Notes under the pieces: generated by a model
What the model saw: the letters and a program-made list of their open reading frames with translations, nothing else
The model's database searches: none
Told to the model about the DNA's origin: nothing
Shown here: positions 46,827 through 54,897 of the stretch, one piece after another
Layout of the letters: every line of letters starts with the position of its first letter
Numbering within the stretch: the stretch's first letter is position 1
Program-made: the position numbers and the translations under genes
Origin: Nocardioides palaemonis
GTDB taxonomy: Bacteria; Actinomycetota; Actinomycetes; Propionibacteriales; Nocardioidaceae
NCBI RefSeq assembly: GCF_018275325.1
Contig: NZ_JAGVQR010000003.1
Coordinates: 248,001 to 312,000 of the forward strand
Length of the DNA stretch: 64,000 nucleotides
Reading direction: 5' to 3'

Positions 46827-48518
46827 ATGACGGACACCACGGGGCAGACCGGCCAGACCACGGGGCACAGCGGCGAGCTCGCCGTGCACGTCGCCCGCGC
46901 GCACGGCGTGGAGACGATGTTCACCCTCTCGGGCGCCCACGTCTTCCCGATGTACGACGGCGCGGTGAAGGCCAACCAGGCCGGTGCGCAGCCCCCGATG
47001 CGGCTGCTCGACGTACGCCACGAGCAGACCGCCGCCTTCGCCGCCGAGGCGACCGGGAAGCTGACCCGCGTCCCGGGGCTGGCCGTGCTGACCGCCGGGC
47101 CGGGCGTCACCAACGGCATCAGCGCGATCGCGCAGGCCCAGTTCGCCGGCTCGCCGATGGTCGTCGTGGGCGGGCGCGCCCCCCAGAACCGCTGGGGCAC
47201 CGGGTCGCTCCAGGAGCTCGACCAGCCGCCGATCATCGCGCCGGTCGCGAAGTCGGCGAGGACGCTGATGACGGCCGCGGACGTCGCACCCGGGATGGAC
47301 GAGGCGTTCACGCTCGCCCGCTCCAGCCACCGCGGCCCGGTCTTCGTCGACGTGCCGATGGACGAGTTCTTCGCCCCCGCCTCGGGCGAGGTGCGCGAGG
47401 GGCGCGGCGAGCGCATCGAGCCCGACCCCGACGCGATCGCTGCCGTGTCCCGCCTCCTCGCCGCCGCCCGCCGCCCCGTCCTCGTCCTCGGCACCGACGT
47501 GTGGGCCGACCACGCCGAGGAGGCCGCTCTCCGCCTCGTCGACGACCTCGGCATCCCGACCCTGACCAACGGCATGGGTCGCGGCGTGATCCCCGGCGGG
47601 CACCGCTCTCTGGTCACCAAGGCGCGCGGCGCCGCGCTGGCCGGCGCCGACCTGGTGGTCGTCGTCGGCACGCCGCTCGACTTCCGGCTGGGCTACGGCG
47701 TCTTCGGAGGGCCGGAGAAGAACCCCGACGGCGCGTTCGCCCGCGTGGTGCACATCGCCGACTCCCCCGCCCAGGTCTCCGGCCACGCCGACCTCGCCGG
47801 CTCGGTGGCGGGTGACCTGACCACCGTCCTCGAGGGCCTCCAGGCGGCGGTCGAGCGCGGAGACCGCCCCGACTGGTCCGACTGGGCGACGTCGCTCGCC
47901 GACCAGGTGCGCGCCGCCACCGAGCGTGACGCCGCGCTGCTGACCGCGGAGGCCGACCCGATCCACCCGGCCCGCATCTACGGCGAGCTGGTCCCCCGGC
48001 TCGCCGACGACTCGGTGGTGATCGGCGACGGCGGCGACTTCGTGTCCTTCGCCGGCAAGTACGTCGAGCCGCAGCGCCCCGGCGGCTGGCTCGACCCGGG
48101 CCCGTACGGATGCCTCGGCGCCGGGCTCGGCGCGGCGATCGCCGCGCGGGTCGCCCGCCCGAGCGCCCAGGTGACGCTGCTCCTCGGCGACGGCGCGGCC
48201 GGCTTCTCGCTGATGGACGTCGACACGCTCGTGCGCCACGACCTGCCGGTCGTGATGGTGATGGGCAACAACTCCGCGTGGGGCCTGGAGAAGGGCCCCA
48301 TGCAGATGCTCTACGGCTACGACGTGGTGGCAGACCTGGCGCAGCGCACGCCCTACGACGAGGTGGTGCGGGCACTTGGCGGCGCCGGCGAGACGGTCAC
48401 CGACCCGAAGCAGATCGGGCCCGCGCTCGACCGTGCGTACGCCGCGGGCGTGCCGTACCTCGTCAACGTGATCACCGACGTCGAGGCGGCCTACCCCCGC
48501 AACACGTTCGGGATCTGA
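46827..48518 (+). CDS. Thiamine diphosphate enzyme, acetolactate synthase-like (IlvG type)
   Basis: A 563-residue ThDP enzyme. The N-terminal domain has the catalytic glutamate in DVRHEQTAAFAAEA; the C-terminal ThDP site is GDG...GNNSAW (LLLGDGAAGF to VMGNNSAW). It most resembles mycobacterial IlvG and oxalyl-CoA decarboxylase relatives rather than the IlvB that pairs with a small subunit; no small subunit is encoded nearby. The reaction is not settled by sequence. Confidence 0.85.
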   Translation: MTDTTGQTGQTTGHSGELAVHVARAHGVETMFTLSGAHVFPMYDGAVKANQAGAQPPMRLLDVRHEQTAAFAAEATGKLTRVPGLAVLTAGPGVTNGISAIAQAQFAGSPMVVVGGRAPQNRWGTGSLQELDQPPIIAPVAKSARTLMTAADVAPGMDEAFTLARSSHRGPVFVDVPMDEFFAPASGEVREGRGERIEPDPDAIAAVSRLLAAARRPVLVLGTDVWADHAEEAALRLVDDLGIPTLTNGMGRGVIPGGHRSLVTKARGAALAGADLVVVVGTPLDFRLGYGVFGGPEKNPDGAFARVVHIADSPAQVSGHADLAGSVAGDLTTVLEGLQAAVERGDRPDWSDWATSLADQVRAATERDAALLTAEADPIHPARIYGELVPRLADDSVVIGDGGDFVSFAGKYVEPQRPGGWLDPGPYGCLGAGLGAAIAARVARPSAQVTLLLGDGAAGFSLMDVDTLVRHDLPVVMVMGNNSAWGLEKGPMQMLYGYDVVADLAQRTPYDEVVRALGGAGETVTDPKQIGPALDRAYAAGVPYLVNVITDVEAAYPRNTFGI

Positions 48519-48529
48519 CGCGGGACCGG

Positions 48530-49015
48530 GTGCACGTGGACATCAGGCTCGCCCGCCCGGAGGAGCACGCGCAGGTCGGCGAGCTGACCGTGCGCGCCTA
48601 CGCCGCCTTCACCCTCGGTCCGGCCGACCCCTACGTGGCGGTCCTGCGCGACGCGGCCGCCCGTGCGGCGGGAGGCGAGCTGTGGGTCGCGGTCGACGGC
48701 GAGCGGCTGCTCGGCAACGTCACCTACTGCCCGCCGGGGTCGGCGTTCCGCGAGGTCAGCCGCGCCGACGAGGGCGAGTTCCGGATGCTGGCGGTCGACC
48801 CGGCCGCACGCGGCGCGGGCGCCGGCACCGCGCTCGCCCGGCTCTGCGAGGACCGGGCCCGCGCCCACGGCGCGGTGGGCATGGCCCTCTCCACGCTGGC
48901 CGAGATGACCGACGCGCACCGGATCTACCGCCGCCTCGGCTACGACCGCGACCCGTCGCGCGACTGGTCGCCGCTGCCGGGCGTCGAGCTGATCGCCTAC
49001 GGCAAGCGGTTCTGA
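48530..49015 (+). CDS. GNAT-family N-acetyltransferase
   Basis: A 161-residue GNAT protein with the acetyl-CoA loop LAVDPAARGAGAGTALARLCEDRA (split around RGAGAG) and the C-terminal RIYRRLGYDRD. Probably acetylates a small molecule. The GTG at 48530 is 11 nt after the IlvG-like stop; a GTG at 48536 is also possible. The last 19 nt overlap the convergent gene. Confidence 0.82.
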   Translation: MHVDIRLARPEEHAQVGELTVRAYAAFTLGPADPYVAVLRDAAARAAGGELWVAVDGERLLGNVTYCPPGSAFREVSRADEGEFRMLAVDPAARGAGAGTALARLCEDRARAHGAVGMALSTLAEMTDAHRIYRRLGYDRDPSRDWSPLPGVELIAYGKRF

Positions 49016-50310
49016 CCCACGGTGACGGCGGGGAGTGCGACCACCCGGTCGCCACGGACCGCGTGCCAGTACCAGAGCTGCCAGGTGCCGTCCTCGACCG
49101 GCGTGGCCGTCACGACCTGGCCGGCCGCGGTCAGCCAGGTGCGGTTGTCGTCGGTGTCCCCCAGCGGCACCTCGCCGACCGGGTCCAGCGCGACGATGCC
49201 GTCCTCGCGCTGGACCAGCAGCTGGACCCGGGTGGGGTCGGTCGCGGACGTGACCACGAGGGCCTCGCCGTCGAGGAACATGCTCTCCGGCTGCACGACC
49301 GCGACCCGCGGGTCCGGGACGTCGGTCGCGGCCCGCAGCGCGTCGCCGTCGACCCCGTCCACCTCGTCGGCCCCGACCGCGTCGGTCGCCGGGGTCAGGT
49401 CGGGGACCTGGTCCCCCGAGCCCGGGCCACAGTCCTGGACGTCGAAGACCTGCTCCTTGCAGCCGGCCGGCTCGGGGTGCAGCACGCCGTCCTCGTCGAG
49501 GCGCCACGCCCAGGTGTCGAGGAGGGTCCCGGGGAGCTGCGTCGAGTAGTCCCCGGCGCGGGCGAAGGAGTCCCGCGACTGTCCCGAGTAGAGCGTGCCG
49601 CCGTCGATCCAGTACTGGTAGGTGCGGTAGCGGTCGTAGAACGCGGTCTCGCTGCCCGGCACCTGCACGTCGCCGCGGCGCAGCAGGTCGGGCTCGTCGG
49701 CGACCGCCTGCACCAGCAGCCCGTCGCGGTGGTCGAAGACGAGTGGCGCCCCGGCCAGCCCGTCCTCCAGGGACGGGTCGTAGACGACCAGCTCCTGGTC
49801 GCCGTCGCCGTCGGCATCGATGACGCCCTCGCCGACGAGGCCGATGGTCGACGCCACGTCCGCCACACCGTAGGCCTCGTCGCCGGTGCTGCTGAGTGTG
49901 GTCTGCAGGCGGACCCGGCCGTCGAAGGTGCCGTTGTCCTCGGCGAGGAACCGCACCCTCTCCTTCGTGCCGTCGCCGTCGAGGTCCACGCGGGCCGGGG
50001 TGGACTCGAGGCCCGTCGCCCAGTCCCGACCCACGTCGGCCGGCAGCGTGACCCGTGGGGCGTCGGGCTGCGGAGCGAGGTCGTCGTCGGAACGCGGTCG
50101 ACCGCCGATGCCCTGGGCGACCACACCCAGCACGAGCAGCAGGACTGCCGCGGTGGCGAGCAGGACCCAGGGCGAGCGCCAGGCGGGCCGCAGCTCCACC
50201 ACGGGCGCGGCGAGCGGCTCGAGGTCCTCGGGCTGCACCAGCTCCGCGCGGGCGGAGAGGGCTGCGCGCAGGCGCTCCTCGAGGTCAGGGATCGTGTCGT
50301 GGGTGCTCAT
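48997..50310 (-). CDS. Membrane protein paired with an ECF sigma factor (probable anti-sigma)
   Basis: A 437-residue protein. The N-terminal 45 residues are cytoplasmic, residues about 47-68 form one membrane helix, and the rest is outside and contains repeated acidic loops (DLDGDGTKE, DADGDGDQE) like those of FG-GAP/integrin-type calcium-binding repeats. The start overlaps the sigma gene stop (ATGA). No zinc HxxxCxxC motif, so the anti-sigma role is inferred from gene order and topology. Confidence 0.75.
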   Translation of the reverse strand: MSTHDTIPDLEERLRAALSARAELVQPEDLEPLAAPVVELRPAWRSPWVLLATAAVLLLVLGVVAQGIGGRPRSDDDLAPQPDAPRVTLPADVGRDWATGLESTPARVDLDGDGTKERVRFLAEDNGTFDGRVRLQTTLSSTGDEAYGVADVASTIGLVGEGVIDADGDGDQELVVYDPSLEDGLAGAPLVFDHRDGLLVQAVADEPDLLRRGDVQVPGSETAFYDRYRTYQYWIDGGTLYSGQSRDSFARAGDYSTQLPGTLLDTWAWRLDEDGVLHPEPAGCKEQVFDVQDCGPGSGDQVPDLTPATDAVGADEVDGVDGDALRAATDVPDPRVAVVQPESMFLDGEALVVTSATDPTRVQLLVQREDGIVALDPVGEVPLGDTDDNRTWLTAAGQVVTATPVEDGTWQLWYWHAVRGDRVVALPAVTVGQNRLP

Positions 50311-50843
50311 CGCTCCTCCTTCCCCGAGGTCGCGGCGGTCTGGGTCATGGCCTTCTCCAGCGCCACCAGCGCGCGGCTGGCGGTCGACTTGACGGTGCCC
50401 TGGCTGATGTCGAGCGTCCGGGCGATCTCCGCCTCGGAGAGGTTCGACCAGTAGCGCAGCACCAGCACCTCGCGCTGGCGCGGCGCCAGGGTCTGCAACG
50501 CGTCGATGACCTCCCGGTGCTCCTCGGCCAGCACGGCGCTGTCCTCGGGCGTCGGTGGTGGGAGCTCGTGGGGTGGTGAGTACGCCCGGGCCGTACGGCG
50601 GCGGCGCAGCGCCGACCGGGCGGTGTTGACCACCGACGTGCGCAGGTAGGCGAGCGCCTTCGACGGGTCGCGCACGGCATCGGGGCGGCGGGCGAGCGCG
50701 GCGAACGCGTCCTGGACCACGTCCTCGGCGGAGGCGAAGTCGTCGACCAGCAGCACCGCGAGCCGGACGAGGGACAGCCGGTGGGCAGCGTAGAGCTCGG
50801 TGATCTCCACCGTGGGCACCATCTGGAGGGTCCTCGCGCTCAT
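50307..50843 (-). CDS. ECF sigma factor (SigE family)
   Basis: A 178-residue sigma factor with region 2 (YAAHRLSLVRLAVLLVDDFASAEDVVQDAFAAL) and region 4 (LSEAEIARTLDISQGTVKSTASRAL). It resembles the SigE-type ECF factors of actinomycetes. The promoter upstream fits AAC-N16-CGTC and the ATG is 8 nt after the -10, so the gene is probably autoregulated and leaderless. An internal Met8 is an alternative start. Confidence 0.9.
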   Translation of the reverse strand: MSARTLQMVPTVEITELYAAHRLSLVRLAVLLVDDFASAEDVVQDAFAALARRPDAVRDPSKALAYLRTSVVNTARSALRRRRTARAYSPPHELPPPTPEDSAVLAEEHREVIDALQTLAPRQREVLVLRYWSNLSEAEIARTLDISQGTVKSTASRALVALEKAMTQTAATSGKEER

Positions 50844-50851
50844 GTCTGGTA

Positions 50852-50874
50852 GACGTGTCTGCGACCCTCAGGTT
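50852..50874 (-). promoter_or_regulatory. ECF-type promoter of the 50843 sigma gene
   Basis: On the minus strand GCAAC (AAC at 50874-50872), 16 nt, then CGTC (50855-50852), 8 nt before the ATG. This fits the AAC/CGTC pattern of ECF-dependent, autoregulated promoters. Confidence 0.6.
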
Positions 50875-50911
50875 GCCCCACCACCACGCTTTTGTTGAGG
50901 AAGGCCCCGCC

Positions 50912-51286
50912 ATGTCGCAGCTCGAGCCCGCCACGCTGACCTTCACCGTCGGCGACGACGACACCGCCCAGGCGGTGGGATCGGGCTCCCTGCCGGTGCT
51001 CGGCACGCCGCGGCTGCTCGCCTGGCTCGAGGCGGCGACCTGCGCGTGCGTGGCCCCCGTGCTGCCGGACGGCTCGACCAGCGTCGGCACCCGCGTCCAG
51101 GTCGAGCACCTCGCCGCCAGCCCGGTCGGCGCCGAGGTCGAGGTCAGCGCCTCCAGCGCCTACGTCGACGGTCGGCTGCACCGCTTCACCGTCTCCGCGC
51201 GCGACGCCCGCTCCGGCAAGGTCCTCGCCGCCGGCGAGATCACGCGCGTCGTCGTCGACGCGGAGCGCTTCTTGTCCCGCCTCTGA
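50912..51286 (+). CDS. Hotdog-fold thioesterase (fluoroacetyl-CoA thioesterase-like)
   Basis: A 124-residue single hotdog domain resembling FlK-type thioesterases (LGTPRLLAWLEAATCACV, then VEHLAASPVGAEVEV). Substrate unknown. The ATG follows TGAGGAAGG. It is divergent from the ECF sigma gene. Confidence 0.78.
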   Translation: MSQLEPATLTFTVGDDDTAQAVGSGSLPVLGTPRLLAWLEAATCACVAPVLPDGSTSVGTRVQVEHLAASPVGAEVEVSASSAYVDGRLHRFTVSARDARSGKVLAAGEITRVVVDAERFLSRL

Positions 51287-51312
51287 CCACGTCGACGGGT
51301 CCGGACATGCAA

Positions 51313-51337
51313 AAGTCCCCGCCACTGGCGGGGACTT
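51313..51337. terminator. Bidirectional terminator
   Basis: A perfect 11-bp stem AAGTCCCCGCC/GGCGGGGACTT with a 3-nt loop. On the minus strand it is followed by TTTTGC, typical of an intrinsic terminator for the bL37 gene; it also serves the thioesterase gene. Confidence 0.85.
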
Positions 51338-51360
51338 CGGCGATTGACGTGCTGAGCGCG

Positions 51361-51435
51361 TCAGGCGTTGGGGCGCTTGCCGTGGTTCGCGCCCTTCTTC
51401 TTGCGAGCGCGGCGCTTGCGTCCGGTCTTGCCCAT
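51361..51435 (-). CDS. Ribosomal protein bL37
   Basis: A 24-residue, very basic protein starting MGKTGRKRRARKKK and ending with the invariant NHGKRPN motif of actinobacterial bL37, a 50S protein first seen in mycobacterial ribosome structures. It has a perfect AGGAGG 5 nt before the ATG and its own terminator, so it is an expressed gene despite its size. The family assignment is from memory. Confidence 0.85.
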   Translation of the reverse strand: MGKTGRKRRARKKKGANHGKRPNA

Positions 51436-51510
51436 GTCGTCCTCCTGGAATCGGTGCTCGGGGCAGTGTCTCAAAACCACCCCGTGGGGGGCGAATCGGG
51501 TGTGGGTCGG

Positions 51511-51801
51511 TCAGTCGACCCGGCGCTCGGTGATCTGCACGCTGACCTCGCGCAGCTGCAGCCGCACACGGTCGCGCAGCGACTCCGGGGCGGCCTCCGA
51601 GCAGGACCGCTGGACCAGCTGCTTCACCGCGCGCTGCAGGTCGTAGCGCTCGAGGCAGGGGCCGCACTCGCGCAGGTGCATCTCGACGACGGCGCAGTCG
51701 GCCTGGTCGAGCTCGTTGTCGAGGAGGTAGACGATGCGCTCGATGTAGTCGACGCAGTCGTCGCGTCCGTGCTCGTGCGAGCCGTGCTCGTGCGGGCTCA
51801 T
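51511..51801 (-). CDS. rsrA: Zinc anti-sigma factor RsrA
   Basis: Redox-switched anti-sigma factor of SigR. The 96-residue protein has the HxxxCxxC motif (H42, C46, C49) plus C16 and C36. Disulfide formation ejects zinc and frees SigR. The ATG overlaps the sigR stop. Confidence 0.94.
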   Translation of the reverse strand: MSPHEHGSHEHGRDDCVDYIERIVYLLDNELDQADCAVVEMHLRECGPCLERYDLQRAVKQLVQRSCSEAAPESLRDRVRLQLREVSVQITERRVD

Positions 51802-52457
51802 GCCTTCTTCCCCCCCTCGGTGGCCGCGTCGACCGCCGCCGCCGGCAGCAGGTCGTTGGCGCGGACGTAGTCGGCGAGCATGTCGCGCAGCTGGCGACGT
51901 CCCCGGTGCAGCCGCGACATCACGGTGCCGATCGGGGTGTCCATGATCTCCGCGATCTCCTTGTAGGGGAAGCCCTCGACGTCGGCGAGGTAGACCGCGA
52001 GGCGGAACTCCTCGGGCAGCCGCTGGAGCGCGTCCTTGACCTCGGAGTCGGGCAGGTGCTCCAGCGCCTCCATCTCCGCCGAGCGCAGGCCGGTCGAGGA
52101 GTGCGACTCGGCGCGGGCGAGCTGCCAGTCCTCGACGTCCTCGGACATCGACTGCTGCGGCTGGCGCTGCTTCTTGCGGTAGGAGTTGATGTAGGTGTTG
52201 GTGAGGATCCGGTAGAGCCAGGCCTTGAGGTTGGTGCCGGGCTTGAACTGGTGGAAGGCGCTGTAGGCCTTCGCGAAGGTCTCCTGCACCAGGTCCTCGG
52301 CGTCGGCGGGGTTGCGGGTCATCCGCATCGCCGCGCCGTAGAGCTGGTCGAGGAACGGGAGCGCGTCGCGCTCGAAGCGCGCCGAGCGCTCCTCGGTGGA
52401 CTCCTCCTCGAGGGGCTTCTCGGTGGCGGACGAGTCGTCCGTGAGCGATTCAGTCAT
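51798..52457 (-). CDS. sigR: ECF sigma factor SigR (thiol-oxidative stress)
   Basis: SigR/SigH-type sigma factor controlling thioredoxin, mycothiol and proteolysis genes. The 219-residue form starts at the ATG 52457; regions 2 ([15 protein letters not shown]) and 4 ([26 protein letters not shown]) are intact. An in-frame GTG at 52538 adds 27 residues and lies just after an exact SigR promoter, as for the unstable long isoform SigR' of Streptomyces. Both starts may be used. Confidence 0.95.
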   Translation of the reverse strand: MTESLTDDSSATEKPLEEESTEERSARFERDALPFLDQLYGAAMRMTRNPADAEDLVQETFAKAYSAFHQFKPGTNLKAWLYRILTNTYINSYRKKQRQPQQSMSEDVEDWQLARAESHSSTGLRSAEMEALEHLPDSEVKDALQRLPEEFRLAVYLADVEGFPYKEIAEIMDTPIGTVMSRLHRGRRQLRDMLADYVRANDLLPAAAVDAATEGGKKA

Positions 52458-52465
52458 CGCGTCCC

Positions 52466-52471
52466 ACAGTA
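52466..52471 (-). promoter_or_regulatory. -10 box of the short sigR transcript
   Basis: TACTGT on the minus strand ends 8 nt before the ATG at 52457, consistent with a housekeeping, near-leaderless promoter for the short isoform. Confidence 0.45.
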
Positions 52472-52547
52472 GCGCTGTGGACGCAGCGTCGATGCCGCGC
52501 TCTCGGCCTACGGGTCGTTCGAGGGTCAGTGACTGCACACAGGCCCC

Positions 52548-52573
52548 AACACGTCACCTCGCTGAAGGATTCC
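52548..52573 (-). promoter_or_regulatory. SigR-dependent promoter of sigR
   Basis: GGAAT (52573-52569), exactly 18 nt, then GTT (52550-52548) on the minus strand: the full SigR consensus. It lies in the 3' end of the hydrolase gene. The start site would fall a few bases before the GTG at 52538. Confidence 0.8.
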
Positions 52574-53216
52574 CGGCCACCTCGCGCACCACCCACTCCA
52601 GCGTCGACTCGACCACGATGCCCATCGCCTCGTCCTGGCTGACCTCACCGCGCGCCGGCACCTTGAGGCCGTGGTCCCCGCCCGGCACCACCACCAGGTC
52701 GAGGTGCCTGGCGTCACCGGGGAACTCCTCCGGGCGGCCCATCGGGTCGCGCTCGCCCTGCACGACCAGCGTCGGCAGGCCCACGCCGAGCAGCTCCGGC
52801 AGCCGGGTCGCCTCCGTCCGCCCGGGCGGGTGCAGCGGGAAGGACAGCGCGAGGCACCCGCTCGCGCCGAGCGACCTCGCGGTCCGGGCGGCCGACCGCG
52901 CTCCCGCGGACCGCCCGCCCACGACGAGGGGCGTACGCACGCGCATCACGTCGGCGGCGCAGCGCAGCGCGGCGTCGAGGGTCGGCGGCGCGGTGGCGAC
53001 CTTGCGCCCGGCCACCCGCCAGGGCTGCTCGAACAGCACCACGCTCACGCCCTGCGCGGGCAGGGCGTCGGCGAGCGCCCAGAGGTCGCGCGACTCGATG
53101 CCGCCACCGGCGCCGTGGCTCAGCAGCAGCGTCGCGATCGGGCGCGGGGCCCGGCGCGTGTGCAGCCGACCCTCGCCGTGCGGGGTGTCGACGCTGCGGA
53201 CCGTCGCCTTCCTCAC
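52554..53216 (-). CDS. Alpha/beta hydrolase (dienelactone hydrolase/TEX30-like)
   Basis: A 220-residue alpha/beta hydrolase with the oxyanion region LLSHGAGGG, the nucleophile elbow GGRSAGARSA (Ser), an Asp in VQGERDPMG and the His in PGGDHGLK. Substrate unknown. The GTG overlaps the SRAP gene stop. Confidence 0.82.
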   Translation of the reverse strand: MRKATVRSVDTPHGEGRLHTRRAPRPIATLLLSHGAGGGIESRDLWALADALPAQGVSVVLFEQPWRVAGRKVATAPPTLDAALRCAADVMRVRTPLVVGGRSAGARSAARTARSLGASGCLALSFPLHPPGRTEATRLPELLGVGLPTLVVQGERDPMGRPEEFPGDARHLDLVVVPGGDHGLKVPARGEVSQDEAMGIVVESTLEWVVREVAGNPSAR

Positions 53217-53974
53217 CGGGCCTCCTCCTCGGGCTGGTCTGGCTCGACGGGGAGCGGCTCGACGAGCTCGGGCCCGTTGTTGCGGACGTTGCTGACCAGG
53301 CGCGGCACGGCGTACGCCTCGAGCCGGCCGGGTGCGGCCGGCACCAGCAGGGACGTGTCCCCGGGGACCGTCGGGTCCAGCCACGCCGCCCAGCGCTCGC
53401 GCTCGACCATCAGCGGCATCCGGTCGTGGATGTGGCCGAGCGAGTCCTCGGCCTCCGTCGTGAGGACCGTGCACGTCCACCGGAACCGGTCGGGGTCGTC
53501 GTCGCCCTTCGACGGGTCGCGCCAGATCTCGTAGAGGCCCGCTATCGCCAGCACGCCGCCGTCACGGGGACGGATGAAGAAGGGCTGCTTGACGGGCTTG
53601 CCCTTTGCGTCCTTCTGCTCGGTCGGGTACCACTCGAAGTAGCCGTCGGCCGGCAGCAGCGCACGTCGCGTGGCGAACGCCTTGCGGTAGGCGGGCTTCT
53701 CCGCGACCGTCTCCATCCGGGCGTTGATCATCCGGTTGCCGATCGAGGGGTCCTTGGCCCACGACGGCACCAGGCCCCACGTCAGGACCCGCAGCTGGCG
53801 CTGCGGCGGCTCCCCGGACTCGCGCGAGGGCGGCCGCTCGACGACCGCGTAGACCTCCTTGGTCGGCGCGACGTTGTAGTCCGCGGCCAGCGGGGCCGCG
53901 ACCCTGCTCTCGACGACCTCGAACTCGTCGACCAGGTCGTCGGCCTCCCGCGAGGATGCGTAGCGTCCGCACAT
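53213..53974 (-). CDS. SOS response-associated peptidase (SRAP, YedK/HMCES)
   Basis: Protects abasic sites in single-stranded DNA by forming a thiazolidine link. The 253-residue protein starts MCGRYA, so Cys2 becomes the active N-terminus; the Asn of YNVAP and the catalytic His of GHIHDRMP are present. It corresponds to Rv3226c, which lies near sigH in mycobacteria. Leaderless start. Confidence 0.93.
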   Translation of the reverse strand: MCGRYASSREADDLVDEFEVVESRVAAPLAADYNVAPTKEVYAVVERPPSRESGEPPQRQLRVLTWGLVPSWAKDPSIGNRMINARMETVAEKPAYRKAFATRRALLPADGYFEWYPTEQKDAKGKPVKQPFFIRPRDGGVLAIAGLYEIWRDPSKGDDDPDRFRWTCTVLTTEAEDSLGHIHDRMPLMVERERWAAWLDPTVPGDTSLLVPAAPGRLEAYAVPRLVSNVRNNGPELVEPLPVEPDQPEEEAR

Positions 53975-53980
53975 GCTCCG

Positions 53981-53986
53981 ACCCTA
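53981..53986 (-). promoter_or_regulatory. -10 box of the SRAP gene (leaderless)
   Basis: TAGGGT on the minus strand ends 6 nt before the ATG at 53974. It overlaps the stop codon of the upstream gene. Confidence 0.6.
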
Positions 53987-54724
53987 GCCGCGGGCGAGCT
54001 GGTCCAGCAGCAGGCCGGTCGTCTCGTCGGTCGCCGGGATCCCCTCGACCCAGGTGCGGACCGCGACACCCGTCGCCGGGTCCGGGCCGACGAGCGTCTC
54101 CAGCAGCCGTACGCGTCGCTCCAGGCGGTCGTCGCGCCGGGTCAGCACCGCGACCCGGTGGCTGCCGAGCCGCGCGACGGTCTCGTCGCGGGCGAACACG
54201 GTCCGCGCGATCTCGCCGGTCCGGGCCAGCCGCATCGCGCGGGTGAAGTGGTCGACCGGCTCGTCCGACGGGTCGCCGAGCGGCGGCGCGCAGACGACCA
54301 GCGCGTGCCCGGGCAGGCCCTCGCCGCCGACCCGGTGCAGCTCGGCGAGCCGGCTGCGCAGGTGCGCCTGGCTGGAGAGCCCGGTGAGCGGGTCGTCGCA
54401 GGACAGCTGGTTGAGGTAGCCGAGGGTGGTCTCGCCCCACGCGCCGACCACGGCCGAGACCACGTCGTAGGGCGGGTCCTGGCCCGTCACCCGACGCGTG
54501 GTCTCCCTCAGCCCCTCCAGCACCTCCTGCAGCGACGCACCGTCACGGGCCAGGTCACGACCCACTCCGGCGCACACGTCGAGAACGCCCGCTCCTGAGG
54601 CGAGCGCCTCCCCCACGGCCCGGAACCGGTGCGGCAACCCCGACCGCGTCCCCGGTGCACCAGGCCCGCTCGCCCCAGGACCGGGTGCCGCGGTCCGTCG
54701 CCACCATCCGGCGAAGTTCCTCAC
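53984..54724 (-). CDS. Degenerate GGDEF-like protein
   Basis: A 246-residue protein. The segment DDPLTGLSSQAHLRSRLAEL is the opening motif of GGDEF diguanylate cyclase domains, but the active-site loop reads LGSHRVAVL instead of GGDEF/GGEEF, so no cyclase activity is expected. The N-terminal 100 residues are helical and unknown. It is divergent from the fused sigma factor gene, and could be part of the same regulatory unit. The GTG follows GGGGTGAG. Confidence 0.6.
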   Translation of the reverse strand: MRNFAGWWRRTAAPGPGASGPGAPGTRSGLPHRFRAVGEALASGAGVLDVCAGVGRDLARDGASLQEVLEGLRETTRRVTGQDPPYDVVSAVVGAWGETTLGYLNQLSCDDPLTGLSSQAHLRSRLAELHRVGGEGLPGHALVVCAPPLGDPSDEPVDHFTRAMRLARTGEIARTVFARDETVARLGSHRVAVLTRRDDRLERRVRLLETLVGPDPATGVAVRTWVEGIPATDETTGLLLDQLARG

Positions 54725-54855
54725 GGCTCACCCCCCACTGGGTCTCGTTCTCCCCGGTGTGACGGCCCCCGACCGCAGTCATGACGCGGACCAGACCGAT
54801 TTTCTCCACTTCTTCCGACGCGCCCCCGCAGCGCCGCGCGAGGTCTAGAGTCGCC

Positions 54856-54883
54856 AGCACCCGGCACGCCGGTGCCGGGTGCT
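54856..54883 (+). promoter_or_regulatory. Perfect hairpin in the leader of the fused sigma gene
   Basis: AGCACCCGGCAC/GTGCCGGGTGCT, 12 bp with a 4-nt loop, ends 14 nt before the ATG at 54898 and just precedes the GGAGC ribosome-binding site. A TAGAGT at 54846-54851 could be the -10, which would place the hairpin at the mRNA 5' end. Confidence 0.6.
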
Positions 54884-54897
54884 GTCCTGGAGCGGCC

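Noticed and set aside
52536..52538. GTG at 52538 as the only sigR start
   Set aside because: The ATG at 52457 gives the usual SigR N-terminus and has its own -10-like box; both starts are kept as alternatives.
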